A stretch of DNA of 64,000 nucleotides from Paramecium octaurelia. Lineage: Eukaryota; Ciliophora; Oligohymenophorea; Peniculida; Parameciidae. Shown in pieces: positions 49,138 to 64,000 of this stretch (positions within the stretch are counted from its first letter, which is position 1; every line of letters starts with the position of its first letter). The notes beneath the pieces are model-generated. The model did not search any database, was not told the origin of the DNA, and worked only from the letters and a program-made list of their open reading frames with translations. The stretch is from the NCBI GenBank assembly GCA_905182995.1, contig CAJJDP010000097.1:313897-377896 (forward strand), read 5' to 3'. The position numbers and the translations under genes are program-made.

Positions 49138-49985
49138 TCCGATTATATAATAATTATTCAATAAGACGATTGAATTCTGGTTTAATAATAAAGAAAATAG
49201 CAATTTTAATACGCATTATTTACAATGTTGGAACTCTTTTTATCATTAATTCATAATCTAATGATGCATCATTGATTATCATTCACACTTTTTTAAATAA
49301 ATTATAAATCATTTAATAATGATCTGCCCCTTTCATCACCTTTTCGTATTTCCTCACATTCACCTATTATAAAGCATAGTTTTTACAGATTCTTAGTGAG
49401 AAACATCAAACTTTTATGGATTCAAAAAAGAACTACATCATGTCTAAATTATAATAATTTTGCTGTATCTTAGATTATATAATATTTTTTGTTTATAAGC
49501 TATCGATATTAGTTCTAAAAACTAATTTGATTCCCAAGTACTTAGTTCTATAGAGGCAAAGAAAATGCTAAGTTATTAATGTACTAAGTTACAAACTACC
49601 AAAGAATGTGATTATATTGTTCAAATATATATTTCTCATTTTATGTTAACTTTCAAATTATTATTCATGGATAAATAAATTGAATAAAAGAAAATGTTTC
49701 CATATCAACGTTTACAAAGGACTCATAGATTAATTATTATAAAATAAAATACCTAATACTTAAATATAATAAAAAATATTAGAACACTTCTAAATTAAAA
49801 AAAATGATAATATTTATCAAGTTATTTAAGAATAAAGAGTTTTTTAGTTTACACATGATTGCTTTTATAAGTTTATTAATTTAAACTACTACTGATTAGT
49901 AGTTGCTTCATCATGCAAATAATATATTTAGAATTGATGTAATTTAGAATATTAAACTTGGAAATAAAACGAATTAATTTTACAA
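49138..49985. other. 848-bp AT-rich intergenic region
   Basis: Between two divergent starts (carrier at 49137, coiled-coil protein at 49986). No frame, RNA gene or repeat I can support. Unusually long for this window, where some divergent pairs share about 20 bp. Confidence 0.55.
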
Positions 49986-51096
49986 ATGAAAATCGCATAT
50001 TTATTGTTGTGCTTGGTTGTCATCTAAGGAATCGAATTCGAATCATTTTAAAGGGCTATCGACTTTGATCCAGCATCAATAGACTCTCCTAATTGTAAAA
50101 CAGATGATGAATACACAAACACTTATGAAGCGTATTGAAAAACTTAATGAAAGATTCTTCCCTTGGATTACTGTCTTAGAAGAAGGTGAGGTTGAAATGC
50201 AAGAAGATCACAGTGTGCTATCATAAGCGAAAGAGAAGATCATATAGGCTAGGGAATTTATTGAAAGTTTGGATGAAGGTTAATTATATTTCATTCTTAG
50301 AACTCCAACAAGAGAAACAAAAAGAGCCTGAAAATTAGAATAATGAGAGTAGCTCTTAGGTTCAAGATGCTTAGACAGAAAAAGCTGGAGAAGCAGTAGA
50401 AGAATAAGTAAAGCAAGAGGAAAAAGCGGATGAGGATGAAGAAGAGGATCCTTTTGGTTGGGGAACAGGCGAAATTCCTTAGCTTCTAGTCCATAAGAAG
50501 GAGAGAAAAGCTCATAAGAATACTCATGCATTTATTCAAATAATGAATGGAAATAAGTTATCTAAATTCAAGAGTGTATGATTTATGATTGATGATTAGA
50601 AAATCAGTAAGCTAATTTCAATGGCAACTGAAATGTAGGATAATTAGGATGAGGATGCTTAGAAAAGAAGACAAAGAAAAATTGAATTATGTGATGAAAT
50701 CATAGATGAGTTAACAGACATGATTTTATTTTTGGAAAAAGTGATGAATGATTATGTAAGAAATTTTATGATATGTAATAGGATTATTAAAATGAAATCT
50801 ATGAATTATTTAAGAAAAAGCAACAACAGATTTAAGAAGTGGCAACTAATTGTGGTCAAAGAGTGATTAGTTATTAGGATGTGAGTTTGATTGAGGAGAA
50901 GAAATCCTAAGAGAAAAAGAAAATATAGCATCAAATAAAATCTAAGAGAAGAAATCCAGTTAGTTTTTTGTAAATTGTTATTGACGATGAAGAAAGTTAA
51001 TAACATCAACTAGAATACTAAAAATAAATATTGTAGAGTTAAGGAATGTTGGGATTCTTGAGAGCATCTGGAAAATAAGTAAAATTGATATAATGA
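49986..51096 (+). CDS. acidic coiled-coil protein, 5' frame unresolved
   Basis: From the ATG at 49986 the text begins like a signal peptide (MKIAYLLLCLVVIQG) and runs about 50 codons to a TGA. The main frame, which is +1 relative to it, is open from before the ATGs at 50104/50107 to TGA at 51094 (306 aa, introns 22, 24, 26 nt). No GT...AG interval of suitable length joins the two, so either the protein starts at 50104 or there is an intron or sequence error. The main part is helical and charged, with an acidic block (KADEDEEEDPFGWGTG) near residue 100 and Gln/Lys-rich helices after it. Secreted or organelle-lumen protein if the signal peptide is real. Family unknown. Confidence 0.5.
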
Positions 51097-51158
51097 TATC
51101 TTATTTTTATTAATATATTTAAAAAGATGTTGATACATAATAATTAGAATATGATATC

Positions 51159-52643
<1,485 letters not shown>

Positions 52644-52689
52644 TGACAATTTTATATTCAAAATTCTTTGCAATTTATATAATAATCAT

Positions 52690-53007
52690 TCATTTTCTCC
52701 CTTTTCTGCATATCCAAGCTGTAGTTCCTATGACCATCGGCCATTTGATTGGAGCCATAAGTTTATAAATAATATACGCTGCTGTGGGTGTACCATACGT
52801 CTCAAACTATGCCCATTTTCCTTGTGTTGTATCAAATCCTAGTCTAATGAAAAATGATAGGAAATACTTTGATCCAACTTCTTTGACATCGACTCCCTAT
52901 TTGAGTGCAAAGTAAACTATCCCATAATTGACTACTGAGTAAGACAAGTAGACACCGATCCCCAATTTGCCGTAAGTAGCAAAGAATTGTTTTGCCTTTT
53001 ATTACAT
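52690..53007 (-). CDS. DUF1279 (FAM210-type) small membrane protein
   Basis: 105 aa, intronless, from an ATG TAA TAA start at 53007. KQFFATYGKLGIGVYLSYSV is the opening of the DUF1279 domain, followed by VNYGIVYFALKQGVDVKEVG. A second hydrophobic stretch (AAYIIYKLMAPIKWPMVIGT) precedes a basic C-terminus. FAM210 proteins are mitochondrial membrane proteins affecting translation or erythroid and muscle metabolism in animals; the ciliate role is unknown. An earlier ATG at 53052 opens a different frame and is not used. It starts 121 bp from the divergent large gene. Confidence 0.85.
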
Positions 53008-53127
53008 TTATATATATATTAATTAGCCTAAATAATGGAGAGTTAATAGACATAATTAATTTTATTGAAAAGACTTAGTTTTATATTAATATAATTAACA
53101 ATATTATTTTTATCGAATAAAATATTA

Positions 53128-56065
53128 ATGCAAGGAAAACATAACTTTATATTTTCATTGGACGGAGAGCAAAAATCATTCTTTGTTTCAAATTTGGATG
53201 TCGCATCCTTTTGTCGTTTGATTCGTTCCGCATTTTAAGTTGATAAGACTATCACAGCATTATAAGATGCGTAAGGTAAATGCAACGATATAATAGGAAA
53301 CATTTGCGATTTACATTATTTTTGCAATAATCTGCACGCTCACAAGGATAAATTCTACATTATATTGACCGAACAAAGGAAAGCTGAAAGACAGAGTAGA
53401 AAGTCTCATAAAAGTAAAAACTCCAGAGTGCTAACAACAAATGATGAACCTTCATACTATGTTGAATTTGGAGCCTTCTTATAAGAAATCCAGCAAATAA
53501 GATTCAGGTATTTTTGAAGAGTCATCTAGTCCCCAACATCCAGTTTTGACAATAGTGTTGGTATTTGACAATGAATACTAGGCTGGCATCTTCGGTCAGC
53601 CCATAGTAATGAGAATCTACAAAACATTTGCGTTTCTCTAAGCCTATTACACAATAATCTAAGAGGAGGAATCTGATTCTTTGTTATTAACGGTTTTTGA
53701 AAATTAAATTCTCAAACATGAAATGGAGATGAAAATTAATCATTCCGTAGCTGAAGATGTGTGCTATTAGATTGAGCAATTGCTTTGTGAGGAAGAAGAG
53801 CCAGAACCTATATTATAAGGTAGTTTTGCTACTCCTAATAGTAATGCAAACAACAACATCCCCTTGATTGTCACTAGGGGGAACGAGAAATAGATTTTAT
53901 AGGTGGAGGCAAATGATAACTTTCATTCAAGTTAAGGCAAAAGAACACATGGGTATAATTTGTGTTAATAAGTGTAATGAGGGTAAAGAAGGCAGTTGAC
54001 AAATTTCGAAATCGATTCGAATCCAGAGAATATGAATACCTCTTAGGATTAATTATAGGCTAAGATCAATCAGTCTTTGCTGCATATCAATTATTTTAAA
54101 AATAACAAGACGACGAGAATTTCATTAGAAATTTGAAATCACTCCTACCTCAAGAGGACAACAATAACCTTTCGTTGTAAAAATGATATATTTTGTTAAT
54201 TAGTTAAAACAATCTCAAATTCATCACTAGTCCCAGTCGAAGTGATCTTCATTAATCTGTTAACTTCCCCTATGATTGTAATCCAACTCCAGGTTTGAGA
54301 TCAACTGTGACAATAATGGAATAATTACTTAGTTCAGGAGATTTAGATTCAATCGAGTCTGGAATGTTGAGAGAATTGAGAATGGACAGTGATTTGGACG
54401 ACTTGGTAAAAAGCCTTATGGAATACCCTCAAGATGTACAATAATATCCCATTTTATAAGGTTCTACTTTAAATAATAAGACAATATTTGCAAAGCCTAT
54501 TTTAGTAAGAAATAACTAAGAATTTCAATTCTCATTAGGTAGAGTACTTTCTATAAGAAAATGCAAATAAATAAAATCCCATTTATGAGGGATTTCAAAG
54601 ATTTGGATAAAATGGATAATTATAGGAGCTATTTTTGCTCCTGAAAGACAATGTTGGACAATTAGAATAATAATTAAGAGAAGAAAATAGCTATTCTTAT
54701 TATTTGATGCATAAACGACGTAAGGATAGTCAAGATGAACATTTCCATTTCCATTTAAATTTACCTTAAGTTAATTAATAGGAAGAACGAAAATTAAGTG
54801 TTGATTCATAAGTATTAGAGAGCAAGAAAGAAATCAACTTTATTGATAGATATCATGTCAAAGTGTTACAAAAATACAGTAATGAAGATTATGAAAAACT
54901 GTTTATGACTGTTTATGATCAATGTAGCAAATTCTGTGATGAACACGAAAAAGCCAAATTACATGGATTTTATACTGCTTAAAATTAAAGGCTACTAGAA
55001 ATCTTAGATAAATATGGATAAAGATATGATATCGATTGCATTAAATCAGATATCAACGATTTATTAACTTTACAAAATAAAAAAATTGATGAAATCCCTT
55101 CACCTACTCATGGAGCTGTTATTGAACCAAAAATGCATAAATATTAAAATTTCAAATTTATTATAAATTTTTTATACGAGATTGATAAAGTCATTACTCT
55201 AAGGTAAGCAAAGGCATTTTATTATTTATATTCAATTGAGGATATGTCTGTTATGGCAGCTTATGAAGTGTATTGCGAAACAAAGGAATAAGACGAGTTT
55301 TTAAATACTCTAAACCTCATATTCAAGGTGTATTCATCCTCTTCTAGATTTGACTTCAATGAAATCGAGTAGTTTGATAGTTTGATTGAACAGCAATTAA
55401 CTATTCTGTTTGCCTACAGAAGGTGTTTGAATCAAGAACAAAGGTTGGCATTGGAATAAGTAATATATCAAATGATATTGTTAGAATATGATCTCAGATA
55501 ATACATTATTGAAACTCTTTAGGGATTTCCTTAGATAGAGAGATCAGAGGGTATTCATCTAGAAGTTATCAGATTTTGCAAATAGTCAAATTGAAAAGTA
55601 AAAAGACAATTAATCAATGGATCCTTACATGAAGAAGATCGATTAAAATAATCAACATAAAGATTTAATAAAAGACATCTGTGCTAAATTCTTAAAGACA
55701 AAGGTGAAATAAATTGATCTTCTGATGGATGCAATTGACAAGGACAATATTATGCTGAAATCTTCATTGGAAGTCTATGACTACAATTTAGATAAATAAG
55801 ATTTAGTAGAAAATATCCAGTTAATCTATAATTACATCTTAAAATCTAATGTGAAAAGCATATTGAAAGCAAACTTAATTGAATTAGGTAGATCAAAAAC
55901 TGATGTAAGTATTTTAGTGATGATTAATAGTTAACCTACTTATTAAGAAATATTAATCAAGATGAGCCAATTCTTAAAGGAGCGTTTGAATTGTATTTCT
56001 AAACTAAAGATGAAGCAGAACTCAAGGATACTATTAGTCGAATACTCAAATTTAGCAATATTTGA
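53128..56065 (+). CDS. large helical protein of unknown function
   Basis: About 900 aa with several introns (clear ones at about 53510-53531 and 55909-55935). The first 130 residues contain a mixed alpha/beta segment (FIFSLDGEQKSFFVSNLDVA; KFYIILTEQRK). A Gln/Asn/Ser-rich middle follows (about 53820-54760). The C-terminal 450 residues are helical and well ordered, with repeated motifs such as MSVMAAYEVYCETKEQDEF and ILKGAFELYFQTKDEAELKD, each an aromatic pair followed by a Lys/Asp/Glu turn. That spacing suggests two related helical units. I do not recognise the family. Exons between 53940 and 54540 were not fully resolved. Confidence 0.55.
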
Positions 56066-56078
56066 TTATTATTATTTT

Positions 56079-56649
56079 ATGTACAAAGTTGAACTTGTAG
56101 ATTCATCTGAATTCAAAGATCGTTAAAAATACTATAAACATCTATTGCAAACATATTGTCAATGGAGTTTTCTGAAATACTTTGTGTATAGTATTATCTG
56201 GTTGATTGGTGGGAGAGTATAATCATAAAATAATCTAAAAGATCTCAATTCATTATTCAATGCAAGGGTTATACGTAATAATAACAGGATTCGCACTTAT
56301 CTTTACCAATTTAGGTACTAGAGAAAAAGGCACTTTGAGTGCATATAGCATATTTAATAAAGGATATAAGAAGTTAATGGGTTAGATGACTGAAGAGGAT
56401 GTGGCCAATATGTATAATATGGGAGGAGTTAAAAAGAAGGAGGATTTAAGTGATGATGATGATGACAAGATCTCCAAGGATTTTGAAGGATTGTCGATGG
56501 AATAAATGATGGCTAAATTGACAAAATTGGGAAATAAACTATGTTTTTGCAATTCAGGTAAGAAATATAAAAAATGTCATTACTATATACATTAAAGAAT
56601 TAAATAGTAAGAAGATGAAGAAAGAAGAAAAGGAATTAAAAAAAATTGA
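56079..56649 (+). CDS. SAYSvFN-domain protein with SEC-C-like zinc motif
   Basis: 181 aa, one 25-nt intron, exact frame. Residues 35-75 contain two hydrophobic segments (FLKYFVYSIIWLIGG and LYVIITGFALIFTNL), then GTREKGTLSAYSIFNKGYKK, the SAYSvFN signature found in SAYSD1-type proteins of the ER translocon. After an acidic stretch there is LCFCNSGKKYKKCHYY, which has the CxC...C[CH] pattern of a SEC-C zinc motif. Animal SAYSD1 monitors ribosomes stalled at the translocon. The start codon is only 13 bp after the stop of the preceding gene; the frames differ, so the two are not one protein. Confidence 0.8.
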
Positions 56650-56699
56650 TAATATTATAAATGATTAATTCTTTGATCACAACCTAAGCTTTTTAAAAA

Positions 56700-57552
56700 A
56701 TGCAACAAGACTCCCCTTTGAATAGAGAATGCTTTGAATGTGGAGCACCGAATCCAACTTGGGTGAGTTTACCAAACTCTGTATTTCTTTGTTTGCCTTG
56801 TTCTGGCATACATCGTAGTCTTGGTGTACATGTGTCCTTTGTTCGATCTACAAATTTAGACAGCTGGTCAGACAAACAATTAAAAATGATAATGATGGGG
56901 GGAAACGATAAACTCAAAGAATACTTCACTTCCATTGGCGTCTATACTGACCCATCCAAACAACAGGACATCTCATGGAAATACAGAACCAAAGGAGCAT
57001 CCTATTATAGAGAATGTGTAATTCAATAATTCTTAACCTTTAGATCAAAGCAAAGACTGAAGAAAGGGAAGTCCCACCACCTATTTCAGTCGAAGAAGCT
57101 CTAGAAGAAGATCCTCAATTGGCAAAATCTAATTTTAATCCTTTGCCTAAGAAGGGAGAACAATAACAATAATATTAACCTATGCAAATGAAACAAGAAG
57201 ATGACGATACTCTTGATAAGATGAAGACCTTCTTTTCTGTTGGGTTCTAAAAAACATCGGAGGCAGCTAAAGAAGCCAAGAAGAAATTGGAGGATAAATA
57301 TAATGATGAGGAATTTCAATAGAAATTAACCTAGTTCAAAACCGATTTCTCTTAGAAAACCAATGAAGTGGCTGTAAACTTGCAATCATATTTTAGGAAA
57401 AAACTAAAGTTGTTGCCGAAAAGAGTTACGAAACTGTTAAAGAGGGAACTCTGTCAGCCTGGAACTTTTTGAAGACTAAGTTCAACGATTTACAGAAGAA
57501 GGATCCACAACCCGAGCAATTTGAGATTTTAGAACAACCCAAGAATCAATGA
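56700..57552 (+). CDS. ArfGAP-domain protein (ArfGAP2/3-like)
   Basis: 267 aa, introns of 26 and 23 nt, exact frame. Residues 8-110 are a complete ArfGAP zinc finger: [20 protein letters not shown] with the first two Cys, then [20 protein letters not shown] and the catalytic Arg in [10 protein letters not shown]. The rest is a flexible linker and helical stretches ([20 protein letters not shown], then [19 protein letters not shown]) that look like lipid-sensing amphipathic or coiled-coil regions. The protein would stimulate GTP hydrolysis by Arf and so control COPI coat release at the Golgi. Confidence 0.93.
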
Positions 57553-57591
57553 AATTCTATAAACTTGTTTAAAAATAATTAATATATTATA

Positions 57592-59053
57592 ATGGCATAT
57601 TAATCACAATGTAATTCTCAAATGAATACCAATCATTCTTTAAAACCACCTGTGGATTCTCTGTTAGGAAAAGTAGTGTGCAAAAATTACCTTATTGTTT
57701 CCAAAATTAATGAAGGATCATTTGGTAAGGTGTATAAGGCTATTCACTAAATTAAACAAGATTATTATGCAGTCAAAATTGAGGCCCAAGAACATAGATA
57801 AAAGAAGGGTGAGACTTTGAGATTGGAAGCAGAGATTCTCAAAAAACTTAATGGTGAAAGAGGGATCCCTAGGTTATACTATTATATTGAAGATTCAACT
57901 TAAAGAGTGCTTGTTGAAACCTTATTGGGTATTGATTTAATAATTAAATATTTTAGGAAGGAACCTTGACGAATTGTATAACTTATGCAACCACAAATTT
58001 TCTTTAAAAACCGTCTTACTCTTCATGGACCAAGCCATTAGTCGATTAGAATATCTTCATTCCTAAGGGGTAAATAATTTAGTGAGATAAAGTGCCCTAG
58101 TATATTCACAGAGACATTAAGCCAGAGAATTTCATGATAGGAATTCCTCCAAATGAAAACCTCATTTATCTCATTGACTTCGGACTCAACGCCCCAATTT
58201 ACGATTCATAAAAGAGACTGTTGCCAAAATTAAAAGGTCAACCATTAGTCGGAACTGCTCGCTTTACCCCAATCTGTTCTCATTAAGGATATAGCTAAAG
58301 CAGGGCAAGTGATTTAGAGTCCTTAGGTTATTTGGCCATATTTTTTTTAAAAGGTTCTCTCCCTTGGATGAAGGTCGAAGCTTAAACCAAAGAGGAGCGA
58401 TTTTATTTAATTGGGTAAAAGAAGATGAGAGAAACTCCTATGTCGTTGTGGTAACAATGTAATGTAATTTTAGTGTGGGATTACCTAGAGAGTTTGAGGG
58501 ATACTTCAACTACATTTTCAATGTTTCTCATGATACTGAACCTTCTTACACTTACTTGAGAAAGTTGTTAAAAGGGTTGATGCATAGAATGCAATATAAT
58601 GATAATGTTTTTGACTGGTAAGAGATTATTAAGAAGGAGGAGGAGAGTAAGAAAAGTTCCAATAAAAAAATTAAGTTAAACGCTTAAACCTAACAATTCA
58701 AACCCATTGAATCTGAGGATGAGCAAGATAGTCCTAAGGTGGCTATGATGTAATCAAAAGATTCGAAGAAAAGCTCGTCAAATTTTCTTAAAAGAAGTAT
58801 CACTGATCAATTGAATTTCTCAAAGTAATAAAGTGTCAATCAAAGGAATAATATCGAACTTTTAATTTCACAAAATGAATTGCTTAATCTTAGATTAAAG
58901 TAGAAACTATTAATAAATAACAATAATAACGCTTAGGAAGAACCTGAAAATTTTGGCTTCGGAGTTATGAATGAATATTATCCATATCCTACCATGCAGT
59001 AATAAATGGATTAGTTGATTACAATTATTACTAAATTTATTATTAATTAATGA
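57592..59053 (+). CDS. casein kinase 1-like protein kinase
   Basis: 459 aa with three introns (28, 31, 23 nt). Kinase motifs: [21 protein letters not shown], then [14 protein letters not shown] formed by the 31-nt splice, [36 protein letters not shown] and [31 protein letters not shown], the absence of an APE motif and the SDLESLGY text mark the CK1 group. CK1 kinases phosphorylate primed acidic sites and act in vesicle traffic, cilia and DNA repair. Residues after about 335 are Ser/Lys/Gln-rich, ending with an Asn run and a short helix. It follows the ArfGAP gene with a 39-bp gap. Confidence 0.94.
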
Positions 59054-59088
59054 AAAAATCTCCTCATCTTAAATTGTAGATTATTAAA

Positions 59089-59798
59089 ATGCGTCCTATA
59101 GTATGCAATACAGAATTGGCTTTCATTATTCCAACCGACAAAGAAAGAAAAGTCTCCATGAGTATCACAGTTAAATTTTAATTTAGAACGTAAAATGAAA
59201 ACTAGCGACGAACAAATTAAACATGCACGCTTAAGATATTAAGAACTATTCTACTAATAGGAGGCCAACTTAGAATATTTATATGATTAACTAACAGAGA
59301 GAATGGAAAAATATAATCTTCAAAAATAAAAACAATTAGCAAGCAAAGCCAAATATGCATGTGACTACAATTTTAGATGGAAGTAAAGACTTTAAGAACA
59401 AAAATGGTTAGATATTTATATGAGTAGGTTTGTCAGCTGAAAGAGAATTTTATTTTTAAGAGATGCATTTTCAAGATTTCTAGAAGAGACATACACGAAG
59501 CAAAAGCTTGGCTTTGCCTAAGATAGAAATTATCAAAAAGACAGAACCATGTCCTACCATTAAAAAAAAAGAAGAATAATCTTCTGACAAACAGAGAAAA
59601 ATTATTTATTGTTCCTATCAAAGGGATTTGAAATAAGTATACTAAAATAGTAATTATTAGATGAAAAGATCCTTTGAAATAGCATAAAAACTAGATTAGG
59701 ATGATCATCGAATAATGAAGTAGAAAACCTTAGACATAAAACCAAAATAAAAAGTACCTCAAAAGCACGATGACAATACATTTCTAACTTATGTTTGA
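59089..59798 (+). CDS. hypothetical protein, basic coiled-coil (215 aa)
   Basis: ATG at 59089, TGA at 59796. Introns of 25 and 37 nt give an exact frame; the second is long for this genome, and other frames are open nearby, so the middle is not certain. After 24 residues the chain is helical and charged: QIKHARLRYQELFYQQEANL, then LTERMEKYNLQKQKQ. The C-terminal half is Lys/Gln-rich (KSLALPKIEIIKKTEPCPTI). No motif or membrane segment; family not recognised. Confidence 0.5.
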
Positions 59799-60668
59799 CA
59801 TCTAAATTGTATTATTCATTATTATTATTTAAAATACGTCATTTTTACTCCTCAACTTTAAAGCTTTTTCCTTCTTTATTATAGACATGATATTATATAA
59901 TACTTAATTTATATAATAAAATATCTCCTAGCTCCTTCTAATAAGATTACTTATTTATAACCTAACAGCTATTCTAAATTAAATAATTATCATTTCATAT
60001 AACATTTATAAGGCTCAATCCATTTTACACATAATATTGCATTGATTTGTTCTATAATTAAGTTATAATTTGCAGAAACTAATTTTAAATGAGGTCAGAT
60101 ATTTTCCTTTCATCATTAATTCACATCTACTTCAATCCTAAACTTACATTCATGAGTATTTTTTATGCAACTCCTTTCAAAATCAACCTTCTATCCGAAT
60201 TTAACATTTAATAAATTTGCGCCTCTTTATTATTGATATTAATATTGATTTTTTGTTTTTAGAATATACATAATCCATATGCTAATCCTTATTTATAATT
60301 TCTTTCAACTAGTATTTTACTTGGTGTATCAGTTCGTCTACTTCTCATATTAGTTTTTATGAACATCTATTCTAGAAATTTATATTCTCAACTCTCATTT
60401 TACATAAAAACAAATCAAGCACAAAGTTAAAGCTGATGAAGAACGAAAGGAATAAAGTTGCAACTTGTATTAATTAATTAAGTCTTAGAAATTTATTAAA
60501 ATTTTAGTGAAATAATTATTATAGCAACCCTGGAAAAATAGCTAAAATAGGAGTTTTATTAAATATTTTGAAAAATCAAAGAATTTCAATTACAAAAGGA
60601 GAAATAAATTTATATTTATATAGTTCTAGTCCTCAACATATTAATTTATATATAGTCAAAAATTAGAT
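59799..60668. other. 870-bp AT-rich intergenic region, convergent genes
   Basis: Between two 3' ends. Nothing that I can support as coding or RNA. Local AT content is extreme; short open stretches around 60420-60680 have no ATG context or protein-like composition. Confidence 0.5.
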
Positions 60669-62427
<1,759 letters not shown>

Positions 62428-62633
62428 TAAAAATAATTAATCTATATAAATTGATTATTATATTTCCGATCTCATAATTTTAGCTCACAAATTGCAGGGT
62501 TTTTAAGTTTAATCATAGAAAATGAAGAGGAACTGAAATAACTGTTAATTCCCTTAACGAAAATACAAATTCAAGAAAATTATATTTTGAGAATCAGATC
62601 TATATTATAAAGTGATTTTAAATCTTAATTGTA

Positions 62634-64000
62634 TCAAAAATTCAATTAATCAGAGCTTTTAATTTTTTACTTTGATTATTTATAATTCACTGCTTCTACT
62701 TCAGATTTTGTCTTTTTTATTGTTTTCCTAACCTATTCAAATTTTTCGTATTGGGAAATTCTCATATAACAACCCTAAATGGTCACTAAATAATATCCAA
62801 GTATCCCTGTCATTATTTGCTTAGGCGTAAAGGCTTCAATTATCTTATAAAAAATATACAATACTTTTAACATTATTCCAAAATTTTGTATATTGGACTT
62901 GACAATTACATATGTCAAAATAGGAACAATGTCATCTGTGCCATAGCTCTTAATAGATTCAAGTTCAGGATGCTTATCATAATATTCCTTTATGCAACTA
63001 TGAATTTCAGTAAAAGTTTTGGAGATAATTTTCAATTAGTTTATAGGTGATTGTACTTATTCCAGTTGCTTTAAAGTATTTATTGCTGATTAGTATGGTT
63101 GATTAAAATCTTCAAAATCAGAATATTGTATTGATGGATTACCTTTTAAATCATTGTTTTAGGGTTGAAATGCTATTTCAATTTGTTAGTTCAGCAATAA
63201 TTATTAAGGAACATCAAAATCATCAATCTTATTATTCTTTATCAGTCTCAAGTTAAATTAATATTAGGAGTTCTCATATGCATAAAGCTCAGAGAAACTC
63301 TTGATAATTTTTTGATAGATTCTTTCATCTAAAAATAGGACATTAATCACAAATGCAATAGTGTTAGTGCTAGTAAAGCAGTTTAATAATTAAGTTTAAT
63401 GGACAAACTTATCTATCATGTAGTAACTTTCTATGCAATTCACAAAGAATTTAAGGAACTCAATAATTTCATCACAAAGTTCTGTGCTTTTGATCAATTG
63501 ATTCCTATTTTTATCTCTTCTAAATGAATCTCTAAACCAAATTTAAGGCCCAGTATAATTTACAATATAATTTTGAAATGTTTATAAGATTAATCCACAT
63601 GGATGGTCAGCAATTTTAATTTGTTAGTAAATCATTCCCATAATTTCTCTGAAGAATTTTTTCTCATTCATACCAGATTTCTTTCTATCTTCGAAGATTG
63701 TGTTGACCTCTTCTTCATAATACTCAAAAATATTTATTTTAGATTATTCATTTTATTCAAAATGGTTTGAAATTTTGTTCTAATAAAATGAAGAAGTTGT
63801 TTCGTAGCAACTTATAATCAATCTTATTTTATTTAGATAGATAGCTTGCAATTCTTCGAAATTCTTATTATCGATACTTTATAATCTAAGCTTTACGAGA
63901 TCCGACCATTAATAGAGTTTAAATTAGCCTCTGTTTAATTTTCTTAATGTATACTCAATCCAAGATAATTAAATCTCCACTACTTGAGTTTTGATTAGGC
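62634..64000 (-). CDS. VPS9-domain protein (Rab5 GEF-like), 5' end missing
   Basis: Runs to the window edge, so the N-terminus is absent. The recognisable part is at the C-terminal side: YGTDDIVPILTYVIVKSNIQ, then a helix, then MTGILGYYLVTIQG, which is the conserved end of a VPS9 domain (the D-x-x-x-P-x-L-x-Y-V-x-x-[KR]-[AS]-N and G-x-x-G-Y-Y-L-[VT] blocks). VPS9 proteins load GTP on Rab5-type GTPases for early endosome fusion. Upstream sequence is helical and could include the VPS9 helical bundle. The last 45 residues are Lys/Gln-rich. The stop is 206 bp from the start of the CDPK gene on the same strand. Confidence 0.82.

Noticed and set aside
52844-53053. Alternative 69-codon ORF starting at ATG 53052
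   Set aside because: It is out of frame with the DUF1279 domain, which has its own ATG at 53007 and an exact length.
57101-57319. Minus-strand ORF opposite the ArfGAP C-terminus
   Set aside because: It is the reverse of Lys/Glu-rich coding sequence, giving spurious Leu/Phe-rich text.

Overview
The window reads as macronuclear DNA of a Paramecium-type ciliate. It is very AT-rich and gene-dense. Conserved proteins can only be read if TAA and TAG are glutamine and TGA is the sole stop. Genes are broken by tiny introns, mostly 20-31 nt, that start with GTA (sometimes GTT) and end in TAG, AAG or CAG. Intergenic spacers can be only 13-26 bp. Gene models here were built by hand with that code; introns were placed by reading frame and protein similarity from memory, so exact exon edges are inference.

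Layout. 1-2050: unresolved coding-like sequence. 2051-6597 (minus): a small unknown, a tetraspanin-like membrane protein, a protein kinase, a UGA-interrupted relic and a PX-domain protein. 6920-8889 (plus): SNF1/AMPK-like kinase. 9060-12269 (minus): large unknown. 12442-15080 (plus): PP2C phosphatase and a coiled-coil protein. 15166-20621 (minus): V-ATPase subunit E, hybrid histidine kinase, and a tandem pair of unknown paralogues. 21039-29237 (minus): a VPS13-like lipid-transfer protein and an ankyrin protein. 29261-34475 (plus): PP1, a small unknown, and a cyclic-nucleotide-domain K+ channel with a coiled-coil N-terminus. 34491-36519 (minus): second SNF1-like kinase. 36539-41129 (plus): cGMP-dependent protein kinase and a degenerate histidine-kinase-like membrane protein. 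41336-45283 (minus): membrane protein, small unknown, branched-chain aminotransferase. 46236-48108 (plus): Q-rich pseudokinase. 48186-49137 (minus): mitochondrial carrier. 49986-51096 (plus): acidic coiled-coil protein. 51159-53007 (minus): thioredoxin reductase-like enzyme and a DUF1279 protein. 53128-59798 (plus): large unknown, SAYSvFN/SEC-C protein, ArfGAP, CK1-like kinase, unknown. 60669-64000 (minus): CDPK and a VPS9-domain protein cut by the window edge.

Function. There are no operons. The strongest theme is signalling: six conventional Ser/Thr kinases, one hybrid histidine kinase, two degenerate kinase relatives, two phosphatases and a K+ channel with a cyclic-nucleotide domain close to a cGMP-dependent kinase. 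A second group acts in membrane traffic or lipid transport (PX, VPS13-like, ArfGAP, VPS9, V-ATPase). Clustering may simply reflect the large ciliate kinome.
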